A stretch of DNA of 64,000 bases, from NCBI RefSeq assembly GCF_040689395.1, contig NZ_JBFAZX010000017.1, positions 62,001 through 126,000 on the forward strand, written 5' to 3'. The stretch's first letter is position 1, and the number at the start of each line of letters is the position of its first letter. Shown one piece after another: positions 56,981 through 64,000 of the stretch. Under the pieces are notes generated by a model that ran no database searches, was not told where the DNA came from, and saw only the letters and a list, made by a program, of their open reading frames with translations. Origin of the DNA: Dactylosporangium sp040689395 (GTDB lineage: Bacteria > Actinomycetota > Actinomycetes > Mycobacteriales > Micromonosporaceae). The translations under genes were made by a program, and so were the position numbers.

Positions 56981-58357
56981 ATGTCTGCGCACGACGCTCC
57001 CGACGACCTCGAGGCCGAGGTCTCGGTCGAGGCTGCGCAGACGCCCGACGACCAGGAGCCGATCCTGCCCGAGGTGGTCCGGCAGCGGGTGATCTCGCTG
57101 GCCGCGGGTGCCATGACCGGCCTGCCGCTGGAGGAGCTACCCATGCCACTGCGGCGGGTGGCGAAGTTCGCCCCGAACCGCCGTGCGCGCCTGGGCGGGC
57201 CCGTGATCGCGATGCAGCTCTCCGGCGACCCGCTCCTGCGCCAGCGGCTCGCCACCCGGGTCGTCAACGAGGCCGGTGACCTGGGAGCCGCCATCTTGGA
57301 GGGCGCCGCGCCGGCCGCCGCCGACCCGGTCGAGGTGGCGGCGCTGGCCTACCTCGCCCGCCCCGATGGCTGGCGGGTGCTGGTCACCGACGCCACGCAG
57401 ACCCTGCGCGCCGAGGCCGAGGGCGCCATCGCCTCCGAGCGCTTCCGCGACGTGGAGCAGCGCCTCGTCCGGGCCGAGCACGACCGGGCCGTGGCCCGTG
57501 TCGAGGCCGACAAGCTGCGCGACGAGCTGGCGCGGCTGCGCGACGAGACCGCCGGCCTGCGCGAGGAGGTGCGCTCGCTGAGCAAGGTGCTGCGCGAGTC
57601 GCAGGCGAAGGAGCGCAAGGCCGTCGACATGCTCGCGGCCGAGAAGGGCCGGGCGGCGCGGTCCAACGCCGACCACGACGCGGAGCTGCGCCGGCTGCGG
57701 GCCAAGCTGGCCGAGGCCGAGACCGCCGCGGGCGCGCAGCGGCAGAGCGCCAAGGACGCCCGGGCCGTCGACGACGCGCGGCTGTGGCTGCTGCTGGAGA
57801 CCATCGGCCAGGCGGCGGTCGGGCTGCGCCGCGAGCTGGCCCTCGACCCGACCGACAAGCTCCCCGCCGACTTCGTCGCCGACACCGCCGCCGACCGGCC
57901 CGAGAACGCCTCCGGCGCCGGCTCGGCCCGCGCGCTGGACGCCGACGACCCGGCCCGCCTCGACCAGCTGCTGAGCCTGCCCAAGGCGCACATGATCGTG
58001 GACGGCTACAACGTGACCAAGAAGGGATACGCGGAGATCTCGCTCGAGCAGCAGCGTAACCGGCTGATCGCCGGCGTGGGCGGGCTGGTGGCGCAGACGC
58101 GGGCCGAGGTCACGGTCGTCTTCGACGGCGCCGAGCGGGTGCACGGGCTGCCGCCGGCGCCGCGTGGGGTGCGCGTGCTGTTCTCCAAGAAGGGTGAGAC
58201 CGCCGACGAGCTCATCCGCCGCCTGGTGCGTGCCGAGCCGCCGGGCCGCCCGATCGTGGTGATCTCCTCCGACAAGGAGGTCATCGACGGGGTGCGCCGC
58301 CACGGGGCGTACCCGCTGTCCTCAGACACGCTGCTGCGCCGCCTGTCACGGTCCTGA
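56981..58357 (+). CDS. NYN (YacP-like) domain protein with coiled coil
   Basis: 458 aa. Residues about 25-165 form a helical domain of unknown type; about 150-270 is a predicted coiled coil (RVEADKLRDELARLRDETAG and following heptads). The C-terminal region (about 340-458) is a NYN/PIN-like nuclease of the YacP group: HMIVDGYNVTKKGY (metal-site Asp), VTVVFDGAE, VLFSKKGETADELIRRLV and VISSDKEVIDG keep the acidic residues. RNA cleavage or binding is likely. The ATG has GGAG two bases before it. Divergent from the GAF gene, 137 bp apart. Confidence 0.87.
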   Translation: MSAHDAPDDLEAEVSVEAAQTPDDQEPILPEVVRQRVISLAAGAMTGLPLEELPMPLRRVAKFAPNRRARLGGPVIAMQLSGDPLLRQRLATRVVNEAGDLGAAILEGAAPAAADPVEVAALAYLARPDGWRVLVTDATQTLRAEAEGAIASERFRDVEQRLVRAEHDRAVARVEADKLRDELARLRDETAGLREEVRSLSKVLRESQAKERKAVDMLAAEKGRAARSNADHDAELRRLRAKLAEAETAAGAQRQSAKDARAVDDARLWLLLETIGQAAVGLRRELALDPTDKLPADFVADTAADRPENASGAGSARALDADDPARLDQLLSLPKAHMIVDGYNVTKKGYAEISLEQQRNRLIAGVGGLVAQTRAEVTVVFDGAERVHGLPPAPRGVRVLFSKKGETADELIRRLVRAEPPGRPIVVISSDKEVIDGVRRHGAYPLSSDTLLRRLSRS

Positions 58358-58439
58358 CCTGGGCTTTCCCATTTTTGTCGTACCCCGCCGTTACCGTTAG
58401 TGCTATCGGGTTCACCGATGGATCGGTATTGGAGGAGTG

Positions 58440-58727
58440 ATGCTCGTCGACTGCGAAAGCTGCTCGGTGCGCGGCACCGCCTGCAGCGGTTGCATGGTGA
58501 CCCTGCTGCTCGGCACCCCACCGTATGCCCAGTCCGGCCCGACGGGGCTCCGCGCCGCCCGACCCGGACCAGGCGCGTTTCACCAGCTCGGCGCCGAGGA
58601 GGCGCGCGCCGTCGAGGTCCTCGAGCTGGCCGGGTTCGAGGTCACCGTGCTGGAGCCCACCCACTTCGAGGCCGTGCCCGTCGCCCCTGTCCCCGCACCT
58701 CGGCGCCGTCGCGGGCGCGCCGCATAG
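58440..58727 (+). CDS. Small protein with N-terminal cysteine cluster
   Basis: 95 aa. Four cysteines sit near the start, VDCESCSVRGTACSGCMVTLLLG (two CxxC pairs 6 residues apart), which is a zinc or Fe-S motif. The rest is variable and ends in EEARAVEVLELAGFEVTVLE and a basic tail. A strong GGAGGA ribosome site precedes the ATG. No membrane helix. I do not recognise the family name. Its stop codon is the TAG of the downstream protease -10 element. Confidence 0.8.
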   Translation: MLVDCESCSVRGTACSGCMVTLLLGTPPYAQSGPTGLRAARPGPGAFHQLGAEEARAVEVLELAGFEVTVLEPTHFEAVPVAPVPAPRRRRGRAA

Positions 58728-58730
58728 GCT
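58725..58730 (+). promoter_or_regulatory. -10 element TAGGCT before the M48 protease
   Basis: TAnnnT with 6 nt to the ATG at 58737. Its first three bases are the stop codon of the preceding gene. Confidence 0.6.
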
Positions 58731-58736
58731 GACGCC

Positions 58737-59993
58737 ATGACCCCTCGTTTCTGGGCCATGATCACACTCATCGCGCTGATCGTCGCGGCGGCCGTCGTCG
58801 CGCTGCTGCGGGTCCCGTGGGCGGCGCCGCCAGCGCCGCGGGCCGACCAGATCGCCGCGCTCGACTCGCTGCCGCGCGACGCCGTCGCCCAGGGGCGCGC
58901 CTTCCGCGCCGCGCTGCGGCCCGGCACCTACCTGTCGCTGGGGCTGGGCCTGGTCGTCGCGCTGCTGCTCGGCCTGACCCCCGCCGGCTCCTGGATCGTC
59001 GAGCAGGCCGGCCGCCCGTTCGGCGGCCACTGGCTGGCCAGGGCCCTGCTCGGCGGATTCGCCGTCACCCTCGTCGGCGAGATCGTCTCCCTGCCGCTGG
59101 CGGCGTGGCGGCAGTCCATCCTGCGCAGCTACGGGCTGTCCACCCAGGGCTGGGGCGGCTGGAGCGTCGACCTGCTGAAGGGCTACGCCATCGGGGCCGT
59201 CATCGGCGCCATCGTGCTCGTCGGCTTCTTCACCATCACCCATTTCGCCCCGCGCTGGTGGTGGGCGTGGGCGGCGGCCGGCGCCGCGGCGCTCGCCATC
59301 CTGTTCAGCTTCGTCTTCCCGGTGCTGGTGGAGCCGGTCTTCAACAAGTTCACCCCGATGCCCGCGGGCGAGCAGCGCACCCAGCTGATGGAGATGGCCG
59401 CCCGCGACGGCGTGCCGGTCCGCGACGTGCTCATCGCCGACGCGTCCCGGCGCACGAGGTCCGTCAACGCCTACGTGTCGGGCCTGGGCCCGACCCGCCG
59501 CATCGTCGTCTACGACACCCTGCTCGAGAAGGCCCCGCCGGCCGAGGTGGAGGCCGTGGTCGCCCACGAGCTGGGCCACGCCAAGGACGGCGACGTGCTG
59601 ACCGGCACCCTGCTCGGCGCGCTGGGCGCGGCCGCTGCGGTCTGCGCGCTGTACCTGCTGGGCTCGTGGTCCGCCCTGCTCCGCCTGGCCCGCGTCGACT
59701 CGATCGCCGAGCCCCGCGCCATAGCCCTGTTGCTGGCCGTGGCCACGGTCGCGGGCCTCTTCGCGGGCCCGGTGCAGTCGCTGGTCTCGCGGCGCGTCGA
59801 GGCCCGCGCCGACGAACACGCGTTACGGCTGACGCGCGACCCGGCCGAGTTCGAGGCCATGCAAGGCCGCCTGGCCCTCGTCAACCTGGGCGATCCAGAC
59901 CCCAACCCGGTGGAACAGTTCCTGTTCGGCTCCCACCCGACCGCCGTGGAGCGCATGGCCGCCGCCCGGGCCTGGGCCCGCGCTCACCGCTGA
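58737..59993 (+). CDS. M48 family (Ste24-like) membrane metalloprotease
   Basis: 418 aa with about six membrane helices, including one at the N-terminus (FWAMITLIALIVAAAVVALL). The zinc site is HELGH in VEAVVAHELGHAKDGDVL and the third ligand Glu is in VEARADEHALRLT. The SRRTRSVNAYVSGLGPTRRIVVYDTLLE segment is typical of Ste24/CAAX-protease-type M48 enzymes. Bacterial members are linked to membrane-protein quality control. The C-terminal region keeps the SHPTAVERM motif. Leaderless ATG. Confidence 0.93.
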   Translation: MTPRFWAMITLIALIVAAAVVALLRVPWAAPPAPRADQIAALDSLPRDAVAQGRAFRAALRPGTYLSLGLGLVVALLLGLTPAGSWIVEQAGRPFGGHWLARALLGGFAVTLVGEIVSLPLAAWRQSILRSYGLSTQGWGGWSVDLLKGYAIGAVIGAIVLVGFFTITHFAPRWWWAWAAAGAAALAILFSFVFPVLVEPVFNKFTPMPAGEQRTQLMEMAARDGVPVRDVLIADASRRTRSVNAYVSGLGPTRRIVVYDTLLEKAPPAEVEAVVAHELGHAKDGDVLTGTLLGALGAAAAVCALYLLGSWSALLRLARVDSIAEPRAIALLLAVATVAGLFAGPVQSLVSRRVEARADEHALRLTRDPAEFEAMQGRLALVNLGDPDPNPVEQFLFGSHPTAVERMAAARAWARAHR

Positions 59994-60104
59994 CCCCGCC
60001 GTGCCGTCCGCGCCGCGCCATCCCTGCCATGGCGCTTCCGCGCGGGCGCGACCTGGCTCGGACGCCGCCGTGGGCGGCACGCGATCATCTGCTGGAATGG
60101 GGCG

Positions 60105-60308
60105 GTGCAGGCGGACACGCGGGTGTGTTTTCTCGGGGACTCCTTCGTGGCCGGAGTCGGTGATCCGCGCTGCCTGGGGTGGGTCGGGCGGGTTGCCGCG
60201 CGTAGTCATGAGCGCGGGGCGCCGATCACCGCGTACAACCTGGGGATCCGGCGGGACACCTCACGCGACGTGCTGGCGCGGTGGCGTGCCGAGTGCGCGC
60301 CGGGGTAG
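60105..60308 (+). pseudogene. Truncated SGNH/GDSL hydrolase remnant
   Basis: A 67-residue frame from GTG 60105: RVCFLGDSFVAGVGDP is block I of SGNH hydrolases with the catalytic Ser, followed by GWVGRVAARSHERGAPITAYNLGIRRDTSRDVLARW, which matches the family's next strands. A TAG ends it at 60308. The remaining 130 or so residues, including the catalytic Asp-His, are absent. The same frame continues after the stop as GRFALPDGPAVVVRP, which I do not recognise. Together with repeats downstream, this looks like a gene broken by deletion or insertion. It could also be an expressed short fragment. Confidence 0.7.
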
Positions 60309-60453
60309 GGGAACAGGACGCGGCGAGGGGGCGAGCACCGCGGACGGTTCGCGCTCCCGGACGGCCCGGCGGTGGTGGTCCGTCCAGTCAGGGGCGCAGA
60401 GTTCACCACGCAGCCGTTCGAGCCGGTGATCCGGCCGCCGGAGGCAGGCCGGT

Positions 60454-60520
60454 GCCGCGCGAAGCGCGGCATGGGGGGTGCGGGGTGGGAACCCCCCGCC
60501 GCGCCCGCGCCGAAGGCGCG
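60454..60520. repeat. Cluster of three short hairpins upstream of pimB'
   Basis: Arms 60454-60460/60464-60470 (7 bp, GAA loop), 60473-60479/60491-60497 (7 bp, 11-nt loop) and 60506-60511/60515-60520 (6 bp, GAA loop). The dense palindromes at the edge of a broken gene resemble interspersed palindromic elements of high-GC actinobacteria; no second copy is in the window. Confidence 0.5.
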
Positions 60521-60559
60521 CGCCAGCCAGTGACTGCGTGCGCCGGCCGGTGACTGTGT
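60520..60559 (+). repeat. 20-bp direct repeat before pimB'
   Basis: Copies 60520-60539 and 60540-60559 agree at 17 of 20 positions (GCGCCrGCCrGTGACTGyGT). Directly abuts the -10 element of pimB', so it might influence that promoter. Confidence 0.55.
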
Positions 60560-60564
60560 AGCGT
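60559..60564 (+). promoter_or_regulatory. -10 element TAGCGT before pimB'
   Basis: TAnnnT with 7 nt to the ATG at 60572; there is no ribosome site. Confidence 0.5.
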
Positions 60565-60571
60565 TCCGTGG

Positions 60572-61699
60572 ATGGGCGCGTCGCTGCTGATCACCAATGA
60601 TTTTCCGCCGCGGCCGGGGGGCATCCAGCAGTTCGTGCACAACCTGGCCGTCCGCCAGCCGCGCGACGAGGTGGTCGTGTACGCCTCGACGTCGGAGGGC
60701 GCGGACAAGTTCGACGCCGAGCAGCCGTTCGAGGTGGTGCGGGAGTCCACCGGCATGCTGCTGCCCACGCCGGCGGTCGCGCGCCGGGCCGCGCAGATCG
60801 CGCGCAGCCGCGGGTGCGATCGGGTCTGGTTCGGCGCCGCGGCGCCGCTCGGGCTGCTCGCGGATGGGCTGCGCCGCCGGGCGGGGGTGGAGCGGGTCGT
60901 CGCGCTCACGCACGGGCACGAGGTCGGCTGGGCCGCGCTACCCGGCGCCCGGGCGCTGCTGCGGCGCATCGCGCGGGGGGCCGACGTCGTGACGTACCTG
61001 GGGGAGTACACCCGGAGCCGGCTGGCCCGGGCGATCGGCGGGCTGACCGTGCTGGAGCGGCTCGCGCCGGGCGTCGATGTGGACGCGTACACGCCGCGCG
61101 TGGACGGCTCCGGGGTGCGCGCCCGTTACGGGCTGACGGGGCGGCCGGTGGTGGTGTGCGTGTCCCGGCTGGTGCCGCGCAAGGGGCAGGACGTGCTCAT
61201 CCGCGCGCTGCCGAAGGTGCGGCGGGCGGTCCCGGACGCGGCCCTGCTGATCGTGAGCGGCGGGCCCTATCAGCCGACGCTGCAACGGCTGGCCCGCGAG
61301 CAGGGGGTCGCCGGCGACGTCGTGTTCACCGGGTCGGTGTCCTGGGCCGAGCTGCCCGCGCACTACGCGGCCGGGGACGTGTTCGCCATGCCGTGCCGCA
61401 CCCGCCGGCGCGGGCTGGACGTCGAGGGGCTGGGCATCGTGTACCTCGAGGCCTCCGCCACCGGCCTGCCCGTCCTCGCCGGCGACTCCGGTGGCGCCCC
61501 GGACGCGGTCCGGGAGGGCGAGACCGGGTTCGTGGTGCCGGGGCGCGACGTCGACGCCGTCGCCGACCGGCTGATCGACCTGCTGCGCGACCGTGACCTG
61601 GCCGCCCGAATGGGAGCGGCCGGGCGCGCGTGGGTCGAATCCGAGTGGCGCTGGGAGACGCAGGCGGCCCGGCTGCATACGCTGCTCGCCCCGCGATAG
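60572..61699 (+). CDS. pimB: GT4 glycosyltransferase, probable phosphatidylinositol monomannoside mannosyltransferase
   Basis: 375 aa GT-B fold. The N-terminal domain starts LLITNDFPPRPGGIQQFVHNLA (acceptor-side Gly-rich loop), and the C-terminal domain has VSRLVPRKGQDVLIRALP (Arg/Lys that bind the GDP diphosphate) and the EX7E motif EGLGIVYLEASATGLPVL. It matches PimB' (Rv2188c in M. tuberculosis), which transfers mannose from GDP-mannose to PIM1 to give PIM2 at the cytoplasmic face. The donor and acceptor are inferred from that relationship. PIMs are present in many actinobacteria. The start has a leaderless -10. Confidence 0.9.
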   Translation: MGASLLITNDFPPRPGGIQQFVHNLAVRQPRDEVVVYASTSEGADKFDAEQPFEVVRESTGMLLPTPAVARRAAQIARSRGCDRVWFGAAAPLGLLADGLRRRAGVERVVALTHGHEVGWAALPGARALLRRIARGADVVTYLGEYTRSRLARAIGGLTVLERLAPGVDVDAYTPRVDGSGVRARYGLTGRPVVVCVSRLVPRKGQDVLIRALPKVRRAVPDAALLIVSGGPYQPTLQRLAREQGVAGDVVFTGSVSWAELPAHYAAGDVFAMPCRTRRRGLDVEGLGIVYLEASATGLPVLAGDSGGAPDAVREGETGFVVPGRDVDAVADRLIDLLRDRDLAARMGAAGRAWVESEWRWETQAARLHTLLAPR

Positions 61700-61756
61700 C
61701 CGACCAGCGGATGACAATGCGACAGAACGGGTGAACCCGATCGGGGACTGGCGCGG

Positions 61757-61798
61757 CCGGTCTGGCTCGGCGGCTTCACATGGGCCGACCCAGACCGG
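61757..61798. terminator. Hairpin between pimB' and the response regulator
   Basis: Outer arms 61757-61765/61790-61798 (9 bp) and inner arms 61767-61771/61784-61788 (5 bp) separated by one mismatch, with a 12-nt loop. It lies between convergent genes. Confidence 0.7.
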
Positions 61799-61836
61799 GC
61801 GCCGTCCGTGCGATTCGGGGGATCAGCGGCGCGGCG

Positions 61837-62505
61837 TCAGAAGCTCGGGGCGTCGGGCGCCTCGAGCAGACCTAGGCGCAGCGCCGTCATGAGGGCCTGG
61901 GCGCGGTTGGCGGCGCCGAGCTTCTCGTAGAGCTTCGAGATGTGGGTCTTCGCCGTGGACTCCGAGACGAACAGCTGCTTGGCGATGCCGGCCACGCTCA
62001 TGCCGTCAGCGAGCAGGCGCAGGACCTGGCCCTCGCGGGGAGACAGCTGCGGGCCGCTCGGGGCCAGGCGGCGCTTCATCGCCTCGGCCAGGTCGGCCGC
62101 GGTGAAGGCGCTGGGGGCCGAGGCGGCGTGCCGGGCCGCGGCCACCACCTCGTCGGCGGGCGCGGTCTTCGGCACGAAGGCCGAGGCGCCGGCTTCGAGA
62201 GCGCCGAAGAGCTGATCGTCGCCGGCGTACATGGTCAGCACGACGATGCCCATGCTGTTGCTGGTCTTGCGTAGGGCGCGAGTGGCCTCCAGGCCGCTGC
62301 CGTCGGGTAGGCGGAGGTCCATGATCACGACGTCGGGCTGCAGTGCGCCGGCCTGGCGGATCGCCTCGGCGGCCGTGGCGGCCTCGCCCACCACCTCGAA
62401 CTGGCGGTCGCGCTCGAACGCGTGCCGCAGTCCTCGGCGAATGAGATCGTGGTCGTCGACGAGCAGCACTTTCGTGCGAGTCGTCGGCGTCGCGGTAGTC
62501 GACAT
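61837..62505 (-). CDS. NarL/FixJ-type response regulator
   Basis: 222 aa. The receiver domain (about 12-130) has the acidic pair in VLLVDDHDLIRRG, phospho-acceptor Asp in VVIMDLRLPDG, Thr in VVLTMYAGD and Lys in FVPKTAP. The LuxR-type HTH (about 150-215) reads LSPREGQVLRLLADGMSVAGIAKQLFVSESTAKTHISKLYEKLG. It is encoded directly downstream of its kinase (33 bp), so the pair forms a two-component system. The regulon is unknown. GAGAG region upstream of the ATG serves as ribosome site. Confidence 0.96.
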   Translation of the reverse strand: MSTTATPTTRTKVLLVDDHDLIRRGLRHAFERDRQFEVVGEAATAAEAIRQAGALQPDVVIMDLRLPDGSGLEATRALRKTSNSMGIVVLTMYAGDDQLFGALEAGASAFVPKTAPADEVVAAARHAASAPSAFTAADLAEAMKRRLAPSGPQLSPREGQVLRLLADGMSVAGIAKQLFVSESTAKTHISKLYEKLGAANRAQALMTALRLGLLEAPDAPSF

Positions 62506-62538
62506 TCCCGGTGCTCTCTCCCTCTGGGTGCCTTCACG

Positions 62539-64000
62539 CTACCGCGCACGCGGCGCGGTTCCGAGCACAACCGCCACTGTGGTTCCGTTCGGCACACGTG
62601 GCGTGATCTCCAACCGGCCCCGGATACGCTCCGCCCTCTCCGCCATGATCGCAAGACCATAGCGTCCATCAGGGCGGTTCTCACCGATGCCGCTGCCATC
62701 GTCGGAGATTTCTACCTGCGCGAAAGGTGGATCGACCGCGCACGTTACCCAAAGATTCTCCGCGCCGGCATGTTTGCGGGCGTTCGTGATAGCTTCCTGG
62801 GCGATGCGCAGCAATTCCGCCTCGACGGCGGCGGGCAGCCGGGCGGTGGACTCGTCGAGCGACAGGTGGACGCGAAGGCCCGCCGAGGCGCCGACGGTAC
62901 GCGCGTAGTCGGCGATCGCGGCGGTCAGCCCGCCATACCGGTCGACCTCGCTACGCAGCTCGAACAGCGACAGCCGCAGCTCGGTGATGACCCGGGTGAC
63001 CTCGGCCCGCAGGACCCGCAGCTCCTCCTCGGCGGCCTCGACGTCGGGCAGCGTGGCGACGGCGTTGTCGATGCCGTAGCCGACCATGACGAGCTCCTGG
63101 GCGACGCCGTCGTGGATCTCGCGGGCCAGCCGCTGCCGCTCCTCTGTGGTGGCCAGGGAGCGCACCTCGTCGAAGAGCAGCGCGGCCTCCAGGCGCAGCG
63201 CGGCCGCGCCGGTGACCGACTGGACCTTGACGACCAGTGACGGCGGATACGCCCCGGCGCCGTCGCTCTCCAGCACGATCAGCCCGACGGTGCGCACGCC
63301 GGCGATCAGCGGCACCACCATCGAGGAGATGCTCTGCCCGCCGGTCACCGAGCGGGCCTGGGAGCGGCCGGAGACGACCGGCTGCTGTGTTGCCCAGGCG
63401 TCGGCGACGGCACTCTCGGTGTCCAGCGCGGTCTCCCAGTCCAGCCGCTCGACGCCGGCCTGGGCCAGCACCACGAGCCGGCCGCCGCCGCTGCCGGACA
63501 GCACGGCGCCGCGGGTGGCGGGGACCATCGCGCGGACCTCGTCGAGCAGGTGCTCGGCGAGCCCGCCCGGGTCGAGCGTCGCGCCCGGCAGCTGCCGGGC
63601 CACGCTGCGCAACTGGGTGAGCAGCCGGGTCGCCTCGGCGTAGGGCTGCGGGGCGTCGTCGGGGCGGCGGGCCAGCAGGATCCGCTGCAGGATCGTGGCC
63701 TGGAACGCGGCGACGCCGGCGATCACCAGCCACTGGAAACCCGCGGTCAGGTACTCCCGCTCGTCGAGCCGGCCCGCGACCGCCCCGCCGGCGACCAGCA
63801 GCGCCGCCGAAGCGATCAGGTACGCGCCCGCGATCCGGCGCCCCTCGCAGAGCGCGGCGGCGACGATCGGCACCGGGAGGTACACCAGCAGGGCCCCGGC
63901 GTCCCCGTTGAGCGTCGAGGCGGCGAAGGCGGTGACCAGCACCTCGGCGGTGCGGCCCAGCCGGGCCACCTGGTGCCCCGGGGGCGCGGCCGTCGCGATG
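62539..64000 (-). CDS. NarL-type sensor histidine kinase, N-terminus cut by window end
   Basis: The frame is open to the right edge, so the start is outside. N-terminal hydrophobic segments (for example ALLVYLPVPIVAAALCEG, GAYLIASAALLVAGGAVAG and WLVIAGVAAFQATIL) are membrane helices. A GAF-like domain follows (about 320-200 residues from the end: MVPATRGAVLSGSGGGRLVV, SSMVVPLIAGVRTVGLIVLE). The HisKA_3 dimerisation box EERQRLAREIHDGVAQEL contains the phospho-His, and the ATPase has EAITNARKHA and DDGSGIG. It phosphorylates the adjacent response regulator. The signal is unknown. Confidence 0.95.
   Translation of the reverse strand, partial: IATAAPPGHQVARLGRTAEVLVTAFAASTLNGDAGALLVYLPVPIVAAALCEGRRIAGAYLIASAALLVAGGAVAGRLDEREYLTAGFQWLVIAGVAAFQATILQRILLARRPDDAPQPYAEATRLLTQLRSVARQLPGATLDPGGLAEHLLDEVRAMVPATRGAVLSGSGGGRLVVLAQAGVERLDWETALDTESAVADAWATQQPVVSGRSQARSVTGGQSISSMVVPLIAGVRTVGLIVLESDGAGAYPPSLVVKVQSVTGAAALRLEAALLFDEVRSLATTEERQRLAREIHDGVAQELVMVGYGIDNAVATLPDVEAAEEELRVLRAEVTRVITELRLSLFELRSEVDRYGGLTAAIADYARTVGASAGLRVHLSLDESTARLPAAVEAELLRIAQEAITNARKHAGAENLWVTCAVDPPFAQVEISDDGSGIGENRPDGRYGLAIMAERAERIRGRLEITPRVPNGTTVAVVLGTAPRAR

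Overview
The window is a 64 kb piece of a very GC-rich actinobacterial chromosome. Pseudomonas- or Bacillus-like features are absent. Instead it carries QcrCAB with a diheme cytochrome c, a PimB'-type mannosyltransferase, a GlnE/GlnA1/GlnA2 set, many GTG starts and many apparently leaderless genes. The combination, with the WG-repeat protein and a fused CobU-CobT, suggests Micromonosporaceae (Actinoplanes, Micromonospora or Dactylosporangium type); the family assignment is an inference. There are no rRNA or tRNA genes, CRISPR arrays, insertion sequences or prophage genes. It is mostly conserved core chromosome, and its gene order closely parallels the Mycobacterium tuberculosis block from pimB' (Rv2188c) to panB (Rv2225).

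Layout. 1-11 kb: the end of a P450, panB, a degenerate NAD-synthetase-like gene, and the nitrogen block glnA2 - glutamine amidotransferase - glnE, followed by the opposing glnA1. GlnR-like boxes lie before glnA1 and, more weakly, glnA2. 11-20 kb: lipoate metabolism (lipA, lipB), the double-lipoyl E2 gene sucB, lpd, and leucyl aminopeptidase. 20-24.7 kb: gcvT, cobS and a cobU-cobT fusion, and a site-2 protease. 24.7-33 kb: an aldo/keto reductase, a WG-repeat protein, a DUF3043 protein, murA, nadA, glycerate kinase and an ErpA-type Fe-S carrier. 33.5-37 kb: an adenosine-kinase-like PfkB protein, thioredoxin with DUF4395, and a TusA-like protein with a cysteine desulfurase, separated by an 89-bp tandem repeat that contains the only assembly gap. 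37-46.6 kb: aerobic respiration (ctaC, ctaF, ctaE, qcrC-qcrA-qcrB, a CtaG-like assembly factor), with trpD embedded. 46.6-54 kb: an alpha/beta hydrolase, asd, an AsnC-type ligand-binding protein, a NUDIX/nucleotidyltransferase pair and an unusual RelA/SpoT homologue. 54-64 kb: a DEDDh/GIY-YIG nuclease, a GAF protein with a degenerate kinase module, a coiled-coil NYN protein, a small Cys-rich protein, an M48 protease, a broken GDSL hydrolase, pimB', and a LuxR-type response regulator with its histidine kinase (cut by the window end).

How the parts fit. Glutamine synthetases and their adenylyltransferase are grouped with candidate nitrogen-control sites. Lipoate synthesis sits beside enzymes that use lipoate (E2, Lpd, and nearby GcvT of the glycine cleavage system). 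The bc1 complex genes form one translationally coupled operon beside ctaE, with other oxidase genes close by. Sulfur-transfer genes (desulfurase, TusA, thioredoxin) form another small group.

The least ordinary items are the NAD-synthetase relative that has lost its catalytic residues, the RSH protein with a roughly 600-residue low-complexity extension and altered synthetase residues, the 89-bp repeat array around the gap, and a widespread TAnnnT element placed 6-8 nt before 18 start codons.
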